Shown here in pieces: positions 46,562 to 57,202 of a stretch of DNA of 64,000 nucleotides (its first letter is position 1; each line of letters starts with the position of its first letter). The translations under genes were made by a program, and so were the position numbers. Where the stretch lies: positions 5,022,001 to 5,086,000 of the forward strand of contig NZ_CP159534.1 in NCBI RefSeq assembly GCF_040529335.1, read 5' to 3'. The notes beneath the pieces were generated by a model that searched no databases, had not been told where the DNA came from, and saw nothing but the letters and a program-made list of their open reading frames with translations. The DNA is from Streptomyces sp. HUAS MG91. Lineage in GTDB: Bacteria > Actinomycetota > Actinomycetes > Streptomycetales > Streptomycetaceae.

Positions 46562-47421
46562 CACGTCATGGGGCGGGGGGCGGTGTCCGGCGGCCGGGGG
46601 CGCGGGCGGCGATCGTCTGCGCCCTGGCCGCCGCGCTGCTCACCGGGTGCGCGCAGTCCGTCGACCCGATCGAGCGGATGGGCCGGAAGGCGGCGCAGAA
46701 GGTCCGCAGGCCCGATCCGCCGCCGGCGGCCGGCGCGCCCGCCCCGGACGTCCACCGCCGCTGGGGGCTGGCCGCCCCGCTGGCCCCGGCGCCCCGGCCG
46801 CACCGGGTGCTCGCGGCCCGCGCCCCCGGCACGGTGCCGCCGGTCATCGACCACGTGCCCACCCGCGACAAGGTCGTCTTCCTGACCTTCGACGACGGCG
46901 CCGAGCGCGACCCGCGGTTCGTCGACATGGTCCGCGAACTGCGGCTGCCGATCTCGATGTTCCTCGCCGACTCGGCCGCGGCCACGGGCTACGACCACTT
47001 CGGACAGCTGCGGCGGCTCGGCGCCCAGGTGGAGAACCACTCGCTGACCCACCCGTTCCTGCCCGGCCGGGGCTACGTCGACCAGCACGCCGAGATCTGC
47101 GGCCAGCAGACCCGGCTCAAGTCCCGCTTCGGCGCGGCCCCGCGGCTGTTCCGCCCGCCCTACGGGGACTACGACGCCGACACCCTGCGGGCGGCCGGTG
47201 ACTGCGGCATCGACGCGATCGTCCTGTGGCGCGCCTCGATGCAGATCAACGACCTGCGTTACGCCGACGGGGACCGGCTGCGCCCCGGCGACATCATCCT
47301 GGCCCACTTCCGCGGCCCCGCGGAGCTGAAGGGCACGACCCTGACGGAGATGACCTCGCGGATGCTGCGGCGCGTCCAGGAGCAGGGGTTCACGGTGGCC
47401 CGGCTGGAGGACTACGTCTGA
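46558..47421 (+). CDS. Polysaccharide deacetylase lipoprotein, paralogue 2
   Basis: 287 residues; GTG at 46558 overlaps the stop of paralogue 1. Lipobox ALLTGCAQ; NodB motifs FLTFDDGAERD, ENHSLTHPFLPG, RPPYGDYDADTL and ILAHFRG all intact. The two proteins share the same motif order, the RRWGLAAPL segment before the domain and the ending VARLEDYV/L, so they arose by tandem duplication. Both keep catalytic residues, which suggests divided substrates or timing. Its 3' end overlaps a convergent gene by 10 nt. Confidence 0.93.
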   Translation: MTRHGAGGGVRRPGARAAIVCALAAALLTGCAQSVDPIERMGRKAAQKVRRPDPPPAAGAPAPDVHRRWGLAAPLAPAPRPHRVLAARAPGTVPPVIDHVPTRDKVVFLTFDDGAERDPRFVDMVRELRLPISMFLADSAAATGYDHFGQLRRLGAQVENHSLTHPFLPGRGYVDQHAEICGQQTRLKSRFGAAPRLFRPPYGDYDADTLRAAGDCGIDAIVLWRASMQINDLRYADGDRLRPGDIILAHFRGPAELKGTTLTEMTSRMLRRVQEQGFTVARLEDYV

Positions 47422-47720
47422 ATCCGCTGCCAGGCGGCGGCCGCCAGGGTCGCCGCCCACGCGGCGGCGAACAGTTGGACCGACGCGGCCCACGGGCGCC
47501 GCAGCCACAGGAACGCGGCTCCGAAGAGCAGCGCCGCCCCCGCGCCGCCGGCCCAGAGCCACACCTCGGTCCGGTCCGGCGGCGCCGACTCCGGGTCCGC
47601 GCCGCCGAGCCCCTGAAGCGCCAGGCTGAACACCACGAGAGCCAGATAGGCGGCCTCCAGGAGCAGCACGAGGGCCACCAGGCAGCCACCGGCGAACGTG
47701 TCGTCGTCCGGCCGCTCCAT
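47412..47720 (-). CDS. Small membrane protein, unknown
   Basis: 102 residues with three hydrophobic segments (CLVALVLLLEAAYLALVVFS; WLWAGGAGAALLFGAAFLWL; AASVQLFAAAWAATLAAAA). No domain recognised. It lies 1 nt after the stop of the upstream gene on the same strand, so the two are one operon, and overlaps the 3' end of the convergent deacetylase. Confidence 0.78.
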   Translation of the reverse strand: MERPDDDTFAGGCLVALVLLLEAAYLALVVFSLALQGLGGADPESAPPDRTEVWLWAGGAGAALLFGAAFLWLRRPWAASVQLFAAAWAATLAAAAWQRIQT

Positions 47721-47721
47721 G

Positions 47722-48015
47722 TCACCGGCCTCCGATGAACGGCAGCACCCCGACGAAGGCCACCACGGCCCCCGCGAAGACCTGGATCCCCGCCGTCACC
47801 AGCAGGGGGCTGCGCCCGAAGCGGAAGGCGAACGACGACGCGAGGATCAGTCCGGCGAGCAGCAGCGTCCCGAGCGCGACCTGGCCGCGCGAGGCGTGGG
47901 CGCCGTAGGACCAGACCGCCACGTTCAGGCAGCCGATCACGTCCACGAACAGGACGAACAGCGCGAGCGCGATATCGCCCGCCAGTGACTTCGGAGTGCG
48001 CTGGTGACCGGTCAT
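47722..48015 (-). CDS. Small membrane protein, unknown
   Basis: 97 residues from the ATG at 48015 (MTGHQRTPKSLAGDIA); an in-frame ATG at 48048 would add 11 residues. Three or four hydrophobic segments, including ALALFVLFVDVIGCLNVAVW and LLLAGLILASSFAFRFG. No family recognised. Paired with the previous small membrane gene. Confidence 0.75.
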   Translation of the reverse strand: MTGHQRTPKSLAGDIALALFVLFVDVIGCLNVAVWSYGAHASRGQVALGTLLLAGLILASSFAFRFGRSPLLVTAGIQVFAGAVVAFVGVLPFIGGR

Positions 48016-48144
48016 GCCAGGACTCTCGTACGGAACCCCGGCCTCCATCCGTACGTTCCCCGACCGAGACCGATCCGTGGCCCGCCGGAGGCCTTCGGGG
48101 AGGGGGCGGGAGCGGGGCGGAAGGGCGCCGCGCGGAGAGCTCGA

Positions 48145-48171
48145 TTAGCAGTCCGCTTGACCGAGTGCTAA
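48145..48171 (+). promoter_or_regulatory. CIRCE operator 1 (HrcA site)
   Basis: TTAGCAGTC-N9-GAGTGCTAA matches the CIRCE consensus TTAGCACTC-N9-GAGTGCTAA with one change (C to G at 48151). Its 9-nt spacer contains the -35 hexamer of the groES promoter, so HrcA bound here would block polymerase. Confidence 0.93.
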
Positions 48172-48186
48172 TCGCGGTCATAGTCT
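48157..48186 (+). promoter_or_regulatory. groES-groEL1 promoter
   Basis: TTGACC (48157-48162) and TAGTCT (48181-48186), 18-bp spacer. Identical hexamers to the rplM promoter at 24871. It lies between and over the two CIRCE boxes. Confidence 0.88.
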
Positions 48187-48191
48187 CGGCT

Positions 48192-48218
48192 CTGGCACTC
48201 CCCGTAGGAGAGTGCCAA
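48192..48218 (+). promoter_or_regulatory. CIRCE operator 2 (HrcA site)
   Basis: CTGGCACTC-N9-GAGTGCCAA, a CIRCE variant in which TA/TA is GG/CC in the arms. It starts 6 nt after the -10, so it overlaps the transcription start. Confidence 0.9.
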
Positions 48219-48315
48219 CAGCGACGGGCAGGTCCGGCACCCGCGACGACGGATCCACCTGGTCGCCACCTCAGACAGTTAACCCCGTGAGATCTCCGAA
48301 GGGGGAGGTCGGATC

Positions 48316-48624
48316 GTGACGACCGCCAGCTCCAAGGTTGCCATCAAGCCGCTCGAGGACCGCATTGTGGTCCAGCCGCTCGACGCCGAGCAGACCACGG
48401 CCTCAGGCCTGGTCATTCCGGACACCGCGAAGGAGAAGCCCCAGGAGGGCGCCGTCCTCGCCGTGGGCCCGGGCCGGTTCGAGAACGGCGAGCGCCTGCC
48501 GCTCGACGTCAAGGTCGGCGACGTCGTGCTGTACAGCAAGTACGGCGGCACCGAGGTGAAGTACAACGGCGACGAGTACCTCGTCCTCTCGGCCCGCGAC
48601 GTGCTCGCGATCGTCGAGAAGTAA
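48316..48624 (+). CDS. groES: Co-chaperonin GroES
   Basis: 102 residues; GTG start after AAGGGGGAGG. GroES caps GroEL during ATP-dependent folding. It contains [20 protein letters not shown] (with the mobile loop following), [19 protein letters not shown] and [20 protein letters not shown]. The promoter with two CIRCE boxes indicates heat-shock control by HrcA. 155 nt separate it from groEL1. Confidence 0.98.
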   Translation: MTTASSKVAIKPLEDRIVVQPLDAEQTTASGLVIPDTAKEKPQEGAVLAVGPGRFENGERLPLDVKVGDVVLYSKYGGTEVKYNGDEYLVLSARDVLAIVEK

Positions 48625-48770
48625 TCCACTTCCGGATTACCGGCTTCACCGAAGCGACATTGCTTCAGCTTTCGATCTGCGCCCCTGGCACCCGCGATGC
48701 ACATCAGCCGGGGTCGGGGGCGCGGTTCGTTTTCACACCAAGCTTCACCCTAGTTTTCCGAGAGGGCTGA

Positions 48771-50408
<1,638 letters not shown>

Positions 50409-50421
50409 CCCGAGCCCCACC

Positions 50422-50456
50422 TGAGGCCCGCCTCCCGTTTCGGGGGGCGGGCCTCA
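50422..50456 (+). terminator. Terminator after groEL1
   Basis: A 16-bp stem, 50422-50437 with 50441-50456 (TGAGGCCCGCCTCCCG paired with CGGGGGGCGGGCCTCA, one G-T), loop TTT. No U-run. Follows the stop by 13 nt. Confidence 0.8.
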
Positions 50457-50504
50457 CCCGTTTCCGCCGGCGCGTCTGCCGAGTGCGGGTCGCGTGTGGT
50501 TGGC

Positions 50505-50592
50505 CGCGCAGTTCCCCGCGCCCCTGAGGCGTGCGCTGCGCGCAGCCTCCCCTGAAGGCCGCAGGCCTCTCAGGGGCGCGGGGAACTGCGCG
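50505..50592. repeat. Dispersed palindromic repeat, copy 4 (full cruciform)
   Basis: Perfect 24-bp inverted arms, 50505-50528 (CGCGCAGTTCCCCGCGCCCC then TGAG) and 50569-50592. Inside are GTGCGCTGCGCGC and CTGAAGGCC/GGCCTCT sub-stems. The outward flank ACCAGCCACGACGAGA matches copy 3. It lies between convergent groEL1 and the SDR gene. Confidence 0.9.
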
Positions 50593-50626
50593 ACCAGCCA
50601 CGACGAGAGCCGCGGACGAACGCGAT

Positions 50627-51400
50627 CTACTGCGGCCCGTACTTCCGCCCCGTCCGCGACGTCACCCCGCCCAACAAAGAACGCGGGGTCACTTTCACCA
50701 CCCCCATCAACGCCTTGTACCGCGGATCCGGGATCGACAACGACTTGCCCCGGGACAGATCGGTCAGCGCGGCCGACACCAGCTTGTCGGCGTCGAGCCA
50801 CATCCAGTTCGGGATGTTGTCGGTGCCCATACCGGCCCGCTGATGAAACTCCGTCCGCACGAAACCGGGGCACAACGCCATCAGCCGCACCCCGGTCCCC
50901 GCCAGATCCTTCGCGGCGCCCTGCGTGAACTGCACGACCCACGCCTTCGACGCCCCGTACGTGCCGCGCGGCACGAACGCCGCGACCGACGCCACGTTGA
51001 CCACCCCGCCGCGCCCGCGCTCCCGCATCGCCGAGGCCGCCGCCGACGTCAGCCGCAGCACCGCCTCGCAGTGCACCTTCAGCATGGTCAGCTCGTCGGC
51101 CATGGAGACTTCGAGGTAACGGCCCTTGTTGCCGAACCCGGCGTTGTTGACGAGCAGGTCGACCGCGGCCTTGCGGTCCTTCAGCCGCTCCTCGACCGCC
51201 GCGATGCCGTCGTCGGTGGCGAGGTCGGCGGTGAGCACCTCGGCCTCGATGCCGTGCCGGTCGTGCAGCTCCGTCGCCTGGTCCTGGAGGCGCTCGGTGT
51301 CGCGCGCGACGAGGACCAGATTGTGGCCGTCGGCGGCCAGGCGCCGGGCGAACGCGGCGCCGATGCCCGCGGTGGATCCGGTGATCAGTGCCGTAGTCAT
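50627..51400 (-). CDS. Short-chain dehydrogenase/reductase
   Basis: 257 residues. Rossmann motif ALITGSTAGIGAAFARRLAA at the N terminus, NNAGFGN, the Ser in NVASVAAFVP and the catalytic YGASK (Tyr/Lys). Arg in VARDTERLQ suggests NADP preference. Substrate unknown. It is 48 nt downstream of the MOSC gene on the same strand and may be co-transcribed with it. Confidence 0.93.
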   Translation of the reverse strand: MTTALITGSTAGIGAAFARRLAADGHNLVLVARDTERLQDQATELHDRHGIEAEVLTADLATDDGIAAVEERLKDRKAAVDLLVNNAGFGNKGRYLEVSMADELTMLKVHCEAVLRLTSAAASAMRERGRGGVVNVASVAAFVPRGTYGASKAWVVQFTQGAAKDLAGTGVRLMALCPGFVRTEFHQRAGMGTDNIPNWMWLDADKLVSAALTDLSRGKSLSIPDPRYKALMGVVKVTPRSLLGGVTSRTGRKYGPQ

Positions 51401-51448
51401 GGCCCCAGGTTAGTGACGGCCGGATGGTGCCGGTGATCACCGGCCGGG

Positions 51449-52117
51449 TCAGGAGCCGTACTTCGCCACGTACTCCCGCGCCGCCCGCAGCTCCTCCGGG
51501 TGCAGCGCCTCGCCGGCCGCCAGCATGCTCGGCAGCAGCGAGCGCTCGGTGGTCACCGCGCGGAACGCGAGCTGGACCGTCACGTCGTGGTCCGGGCGGT
51601 GCACGATCTCGATCGGGTCCCCGGCGCGGATCTCGCCCGGCTCGATCACCCGCAGATACGCGCCCGCGGCCCCCTCCTGCGTGAACCGCTTGACCCAGCC
51701 CTTCTCGCCGAGATGCCCCTGGAACGTCCGGCACGGGATCCGGCTGGACGACACCTCGAGGACCACCTCGGAGCCGATCCGCCAGCGCTCGCCGATCCGC
51801 GCGCCCGTGATGTCGAGGCCCTCGGTCGTCAGGTTCTCCCCGAAGGCGCCGCTGGGGATCGGGCGGCCCAGGGTGCGCTCCCAGGCGTCCAGGTCCTCGC
51901 GCGCGTACGCGTACACGGCCTGGTCGTCGCCGCCGTGGTGCCGCTTGTCGCACACCGCGTCCCCGGCGAGACCGCTGCCGCCGGTGCCCTTCGGACCCGG
52001 CGCGGCCACCCGCACGGGCCCCTCGACCGGCCGCTTGTCGATGCCGGTCACGCCCTCGGCCTGGTCGGTGTACGCCACGGCCTTGCGGTGCCCGAGATTG
52101 AGAGACAGGAGCTTCAT
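51449..52117 (-). CDS. MOSC-domain protein (YiiM-like)
   Basis: 222 residues from the ATG at 52117. MOSC domain core: GDAVCDKRHHGGDDQAVYAY, GAFGENLTTEGLDI and the conserved Cys in SSSRIPCRTFQGHL. MOSC proteins handle molybdenum-cofactor-linked sulfur; YiiM-type members reduce N-hydroxylated compounds such as 6-hydroxylaminopurine. The metal-site Cys is present, so it is probably active. It is divergent from a LysR gene that may control it. Confidence 0.9.
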   Translation of the reverse strand: MKLLSLNLGHRKAVAYTDQAEGVTGIDKRPVEGPVRVAAPGPKGTGGSGLAGDAVCDKRHHGGDDQAVYAYAREDLDAWERTLGRPIPSGAFGENLTTEGLDITGARIGERWRIGSEVVLEVSSSRIPCRTFQGHLGEKGWVKRFTQEGAAGAYLRVIEPGEIRAGDPIEIVHRPDHDVTVQLAFRAVTTERSLLPSMLAAGEALHPEELRAAREYVAKYGS

Positions 52118-52176
52118 ACCGGCCACGCTACGGGACCCCGGACCAAAGCCGCCACGCAATATTCGGCGCATTCCCC

Positions 52177-52193
52177 AAGCAGGGCTTATGCTT
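52177..52193 (+). promoter_or_regulatory. LysR promoter/operator, leaderless start
   Basis: AAGCA-N7-TGCTT (52177-52193) is a 17-bp inverted repeat with LysR-like spacing. TATGCT (52187-52192) is a good -10 whose last T is exactly 7 nt before the GTG at 52199, which would make the LysR mRNA leaderless. The -35 is weak. Confidence 0.5.
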
Positions 52194-52198
52194 GAGGA

Positions 52199-53107
52199 GT
52201 GATCGAAGCCCGCCACCTCCGCGTCCTGCGCGCCGTCGCCGCCACCGGCTCCTTCTCGGCGGCCGCCCGGGAGCTGGGCTGCACCCAGCCCGCGGTCAGC
52301 CAGCAGATGAAGGCCCTGGAGTCCTCGGCGGGCACCCCGCTGCTGATCCGCACCGGCCGCGAGATGCGCCTGACCCAGGCGGGCGAGGCGCTGGTCCGGC
52401 ACGCGGCGGGCATCCTCGCCGGGCTAACCGCCGCGGAGGAGGAGGTCGCCGCGATCGCCGGGCTGCGCGCGGGCCGCGTCCGCCTGGTGTCGTTCCCCAG
52501 CGGCAGCTCGACCCTGGTGCCGACGGCGCTGGCCGCGCTGCGCGCCGAGCACCCCGGCACCCGGGTCTCCCTGGTCGAGGCCGAGCCGCCGCGCTCGGTG
52601 GAGATGCTGCGCGAGGGCGACTGCGACGTCGCGCTCGCCTTCCGGTACGAGGGCGCCCAGGCGGCCGAGGACTGGGACGACCTCGTCGTGCGCCCGCTGC
52701 TCGCCGACCGCCTGGTGGGCCTGGTCCCCGAGGGGCACGCGCTGGCCTCCGCCAGTGAGGTCACCATCGACGCGTTCGCGGACGAGCCGTGGATCGCGGG
52801 CTGCCCGCGCTGCCGCCGCCAGTTGGTGGAGGTGTGCCGCGGTGCCGGATTCGCGCCCCGCATCGACTTCGCGACGGACGACTATCCGGCCGTGATCGGC
52901 CTCGTCGGCGCCGGGCTCGGCGTCGCCGTCCTGCCCGAACTGGCCATCGAATCCGTTCGGCCCAAGGGTGCACGCACAGTGACGGTCGAGCCGCCCGTGC
53001 AGCGTGAGATCGTCGCGCTCACCCTGCCCGATCTGGCCCAGGTGCCGGCCGTCGCCGCCACCCTCGACCACCTGGCGCGGGCCGCCGACAAGGCCGCCGC
53101 GCGCTGA
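52199..53107 (+). CDS. LysR-family transcriptional regulator
   Basis: 302 residues. N-terminal HTH: IEARHLRVLRAVAATGSFSA and AARELGCTQPAVSQQMKAL. The effector-binding domain begins near residue 88 (GRVRLVSFPSGSSTLVPTAL). Divergent from the MOSC gene by 81 nt, so it probably regulates the MOSC-SDR pair and itself. Effector unknown. The AGGAG is too near the GTG to serve as a normal ribosome-binding site. Confidence 0.92.
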   Translation: MIEARHLRVLRAVAATGSFSAAARELGCTQPAVSQQMKALESSAGTPLLIRTGREMRLTQAGEALVRHAAGILAGLTAAEEEVAAIAGLRAGRVRLVSFPSGSSTLVPTALAALRAEHPGTRVSLVEAEPPRSVEMLREGDCDVALAFRYEGAQAAEDWDDLVVRPLLADRLVGLVPEGHALASASEVTIDAFADEPWIAGCPRCRRQLVEVCRGAGFAPRIDFATDDYPAVIGLVGAGLGVAVLPELAIESVRPKGARTVTVEPPVQREIVALTLPDLAQVPAVAATLDHLARAADKAAAR

Positions 53108-53176
53108 ATCCCGCCGTACCCCGCTGAACGCCGATGTGGGCGCACGGGGTGCGCCCACATCTGGAGAAACGTTCCT

Positions 53177-53518
53177 TCAGTTGGTGGAAGCGGTGGCCGC
53201 CGATGGCGCGCCGCCCGCCGACGACGCGGTCACGAGCCGGTTGCGGGCCCGCCCCATCAGCTCCTCGCGCTCGTCCTCGGTGAGTCCGCCCCACACGCCG
53301 TACGGCTCGCGCACCTGTAGCGCGTGAGCAGCGCACTCCGCGCGCACCGGGCACCGCATGCAGACCTCCTTGGCCGAGGTCTCACGGGCGCTGCGGGCCG
53401 CGCCGCGCTCCCCCTCGGGGTGGAAGAAGAGAGAGCTGTCGACCCCGCGGCAGGCCGCGAGCAGCTGCCAGTCCCACAGATCTGCGTTCGGTCCGGGAAG
53501 GCGGGAGAAATCTGCCAT
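53177..53518 (-). CDS. whiD: WhiB-family iron-sulfur regulator WhiD
   Basis: 113 residues from the ATG at 53518, with AAGGGGAC upstream. Four conserved Cys ligate a [4Fe-4S] cluster: LLAACRG, then CMRCPVRAEC. The WhiB turn YGVWGGLTEDE and a basic C-terminal MGRARNRLV follow. Position next to bldM, the sigma gene and guaB matches whiD of S. coelicolor and whiB3 of M. tuberculosis. WhiD is needed for late spore maturation; WhiB proteins act with region 4 of the principal sigma factor. The Ala/Ser-rich tail is variable. Confidence 0.93.
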   Translation of the reverse strand: MADFSRLPGPNADLWDWQLLAACRGVDSSLFFHPEGERGAARSARETSAKEVCMRCPVRAECAAHALQVREPYGVWGGLTEDEREELMGRARNRLVTASSAGGAPSAATASTN

Positions 53519-53918
53519 TGGTGTGTCCCCTTGTTGCCGTTGTAGCCGTTGTGACGCGGAACGGTGCCCATGACCGTACATCTACTGTCTAAGGAGATGA
53601 AAATATGACTCATTGCGAATCTAGCTACAGACACCAGCAAAAGGGAAGAAATACCGCTAAATGGGGCATAGGTTGTGGTGAAACCTTGAGAGTGCGCCGC
53701 GCTGCCCCCGTTGTGTCCGGCCCCTCACGTAGAGTGCCGAACCAGGCCGTCTGACCCGTAACTCTTTCGAGTGACCATCGTTGAGAGTGCTGAGGCGGTT
53801 GAAGGAACAAGCTCTCGGGCATCTGTCCGAACGGCTTGCCGAGTGTCGACCGCACAGGTGACGATTCGTACAAAGCCTGGAGGCTCAAGGTGACGCGCAT
53901 CAGCTGCGGAGGACGGTC
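53519..53918. promoter_or_regulatory. Divergent whiD-bldM control region
   Basis: 400 nt without a gene. The whiD-proximal part (about 53590-53680) is the most AT-rich stretch of the window, for example AAGGGAAGAAATACCGCTAA near 53641. On the bldM side lies the exact SigBldN-type promoter at 53757-53784. Developmental regulators probably bind throughout; I could not assign individual sites or a whiD promoter with confidence. Confidence 0.6.
53757..53784 (+). promoter_or_regulatory. SigBldN-type promoter of bldM
   Basis: CGTAAC (53757-53762), 16 bp, CGTTGA (53779-53784). This is exactly the CGTAAC-N16-CGTTGA sequence reported for the SigBldN-dependent bldM promoter of S. coelicolor. It is about 135 nt upstream of the bldM ATG. 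Confidence 0.85.
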
Positions 53919-54530
53919 ATGACATCCGTCCTCGTCTGCGACGACTCCCCGCTTGCCCGAGAGGCGCTGCGCCGCGCGGTCGCGACCGTGCCCGGCGTCG
54001 AGCGCGTGACGACCGCGGCCAACGGCGAGGAAGTCCTCCGCCGCTGGGGCGCCGACCGCTCGGACCTGATTCTGATGGACGTACGCATGCCGGGTCTCGG
54101 CGGCGTCGAGACAGTGCGACGGCTGCTTTCGGCCGATCCCGGTGCGCGCATCATCATGCTCACCGTCGCCGAGGACCTGGACGGTGTGGCCCTCGCGGTC
54201 GCCGCCGGTGCCCGCGGCTATCTGCACAAGGACGCCTCGCGCGCCGAGCTGCGGGCCACGGTGACCCAGGCCCTCGCGGACCCGACGTGGCGGCTCGCCC
54301 CGCGCCGGCTGCGCTCGGCCGAGATGGGCGCCGCGCCCACCCTCACCGCGCGTGAGATCCAGGTGCTCGAAGGCATGAGTCACGGCCGGTCCAACGCGGA
54401 GATCGGGCGCGAGCTCTTCCTCTCCGAGGACACCGTGAAGACGCACGCGCGGCGGCTGTTCAAGAAGCTCGGGGCGTCCGACCGGGCGCACGCGGTGGCG
54501 CTCGGGTTCCGTTGGGGCCTCGTGCGGTAG
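53919..54530 (+). CDS. bldM: Atypical response regulator BldM
   Basis: 203 residues, FixJ/NarL subfamily. Receiver domain: VLVCDDSPLAREALRRAV, Asp54 in LILMDVRMPGLGG, Thr in IIMLTVAED and Lys in YLHKDAS. C-terminal LuxR-type HTH: TLTAREIQVLEGMSHGRSNA and SEDTVKTHARRLFKKLGAS. BldM is required for aerial growth and sporulation; it works as a homodimer or with WhiI and is thought not to need phosphorylation although Asp54 is kept. No partner kinase adjoins. Divergent from whiD. Confidence 0.95.
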   Translation: MTSVLVCDDSPLAREALRRAVATVPGVERVTTAANGEEVLRRWGADRSDLILMDVRMPGLGGVETVRRLLSADPGARIIMLTVAEDLDGVALAVAAGARGYLHKDASRAELRATVTQALADPTWRLAPRRLRSAEMGAAPTLTAREIQVLEGMSHGRSNAEIGRELFLSEDTVKTHARRLFKKLGASDRAHAVALGFRWGLVR

Positions 54531-54594
54531 CACTCCGTTCGGGGTTCCGGGTGCGGGCTGCGAATTGCCACGTGATGTTGTCGGCCGGCTGCAG

Positions 54595-54645
54595 CTTTGT
54601 TGTGGCTGGTCGCGCCGTTCCCCGCGCCCCTTGCGGGGTGCGGTA
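54595..54645 (+). repeat. Dispersed palindromic repeat, copy 5 (variant)
   Basis: TTGTTGTGGCTGGTCGCGCC, then GTTCCCCGCGCCCC TTGC GGGGTGCGG. It differs from the consensus by one base (GCGCCGTT instead of GCGCAGTT) and has an imperfect short stem like copy 1. Lies between bldM and the sigma gene. Confidence 0.8.
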
Positions 54646-54755
54646 CGGGTCGCCGCTCCGCGTTTCGCGCGCGATGCCGCATCCTTGGTGGTGTGGAGTT
54701 CCGCGGGGACGACGAATCCGGCGAGCAGGGTCAGCGAGAGGGGAGGGCGCAGGAG

Positions 54756-55466
54756 ATGAGTTCCGGCGCACCTGCCCCGAACGCTTCGGGCGCCTCCGGC
54801 GCATCGGTCGATAACGCTTCGGTGCACAACCAGGGACGCGATGCCGCGGACCGCACCTCGGCAGGGCACCATAGGTCGATGCGCGACGACGAGGGAGCGG
54901 CCCAGCAAGGGGTCATCGGTACGCTCGTCGGCCGCGCGGTCGACGGCGACGCGCAGGCGACGCACGATCTCCTCGCGCACGTCCACCCCCTCGCCATCCG
55001 GTACTGCCGCACCCGGCTGTCCCGGCTGCCGGGCGACGCCCGGCACTTCGTCGAGGACCTCGCCCAGGAGGTCTGTGTCGCGGTCCTGCTCGCGCTGCCG
55101 CGCTACAAGGACACGGGCCGGCCTTTCGAGGCCTTCGTCTTCGCCATCGCCGCCCACAAGGTCGCCGACCTGCAGCGCGCGGCGATGCGCGGCCCCGGCT
55201 CGACGGCCGTGCCGTCCGACGAGATGCCGGAGCGGCCCGACGACTCCCTCGGCCCGGAGGAGCGCGCGCTGCTCAGCAGCGACGCCGAATGGGCCAAGAA
55301 ACTCCTCGCGAACCTCCCGGAGAACCAGCGGGAGCTGCTGCTCCTGCGCATCGCCGTCGGCCTCACCGCCGAGGAGACCGGGCAGATGTTGGGGATGTCA
55401 CCCGGAGCCGTGCGCGTCGCGCAGCACCGGGCGCTCAGCCGCCTGCGCGCGCTCGCCGAGCAGTAG
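54756..55466 (+). CDS. RNA polymerase sigma factor (SigD-like ECF)
   Basis: 236 residues from the ATG at 54756 (GGGAGGG about 10 nt upstream); an internal ATG at 54879 would give 195 residues and begins nearer the conserved core. Region 2: [40 protein letters not shown] and [20 protein letters not shown]. Region 4: [20 protein letters not shown] and [20 protein letters not shown]. Position between bldM and guaB matches sigD of M. tuberculosis, so it is probably its orthologue. No anti-sigma gene adjoins. Confidence 0.93.
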   Translation: MSSGAPAPNASGASGASVDNASVHNQGRDAADRTSAGHHRSMRDDEGAAQQGVIGTLVGRAVDGDAQATHDLLAHVHPLAIRYCRTRLSRLPGDARHFVEDLAQEVCVAVLLALPRYKDTGRPFEAFVFAIAAHKVADLQRAAMRGPGSTAVPSDEMPERPDDSLGPEERALLSSDAEWAKKLLANLPENQRELLLLRIAVGLTAEETGQMLGMSPGAVRVAQHRALSRLRALAEQ

Positions 55467-55552
55467 CACACGACCCCGGTCGCGTACGTGTGAACGTACA
55501 AAGAAGGCCGATGATCTTGCTCGTGGAATGAGACACGCCCGCAGGCCGTTAG

Positions 55553-57097
<1,545 letters not shown>

Positions 57098-57113
57098 TCG
57101 CAGGTCATCGCAG

Positions 57114-57148
57114 GAGGGGCCGCCCCGGGATCACCAGGGCGGCCCCTC
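57114..57148 (+). terminator. Hairpin between guaB and guaB3
   Basis: GAGGGGCCGCCC (57114-57125) pairs perfectly with GGGCGGCCCCTC (57137-57148), loop of 11 nt. No U-run. It separates guaB from guaB3 transcription at least in part. Confidence 0.7.
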
Positions 57149-57202
57149 TCACGCGTGTCGGGGATACTGGACACGCAGACCAAGAGGGAAAGGCCCCACA
57201 TC

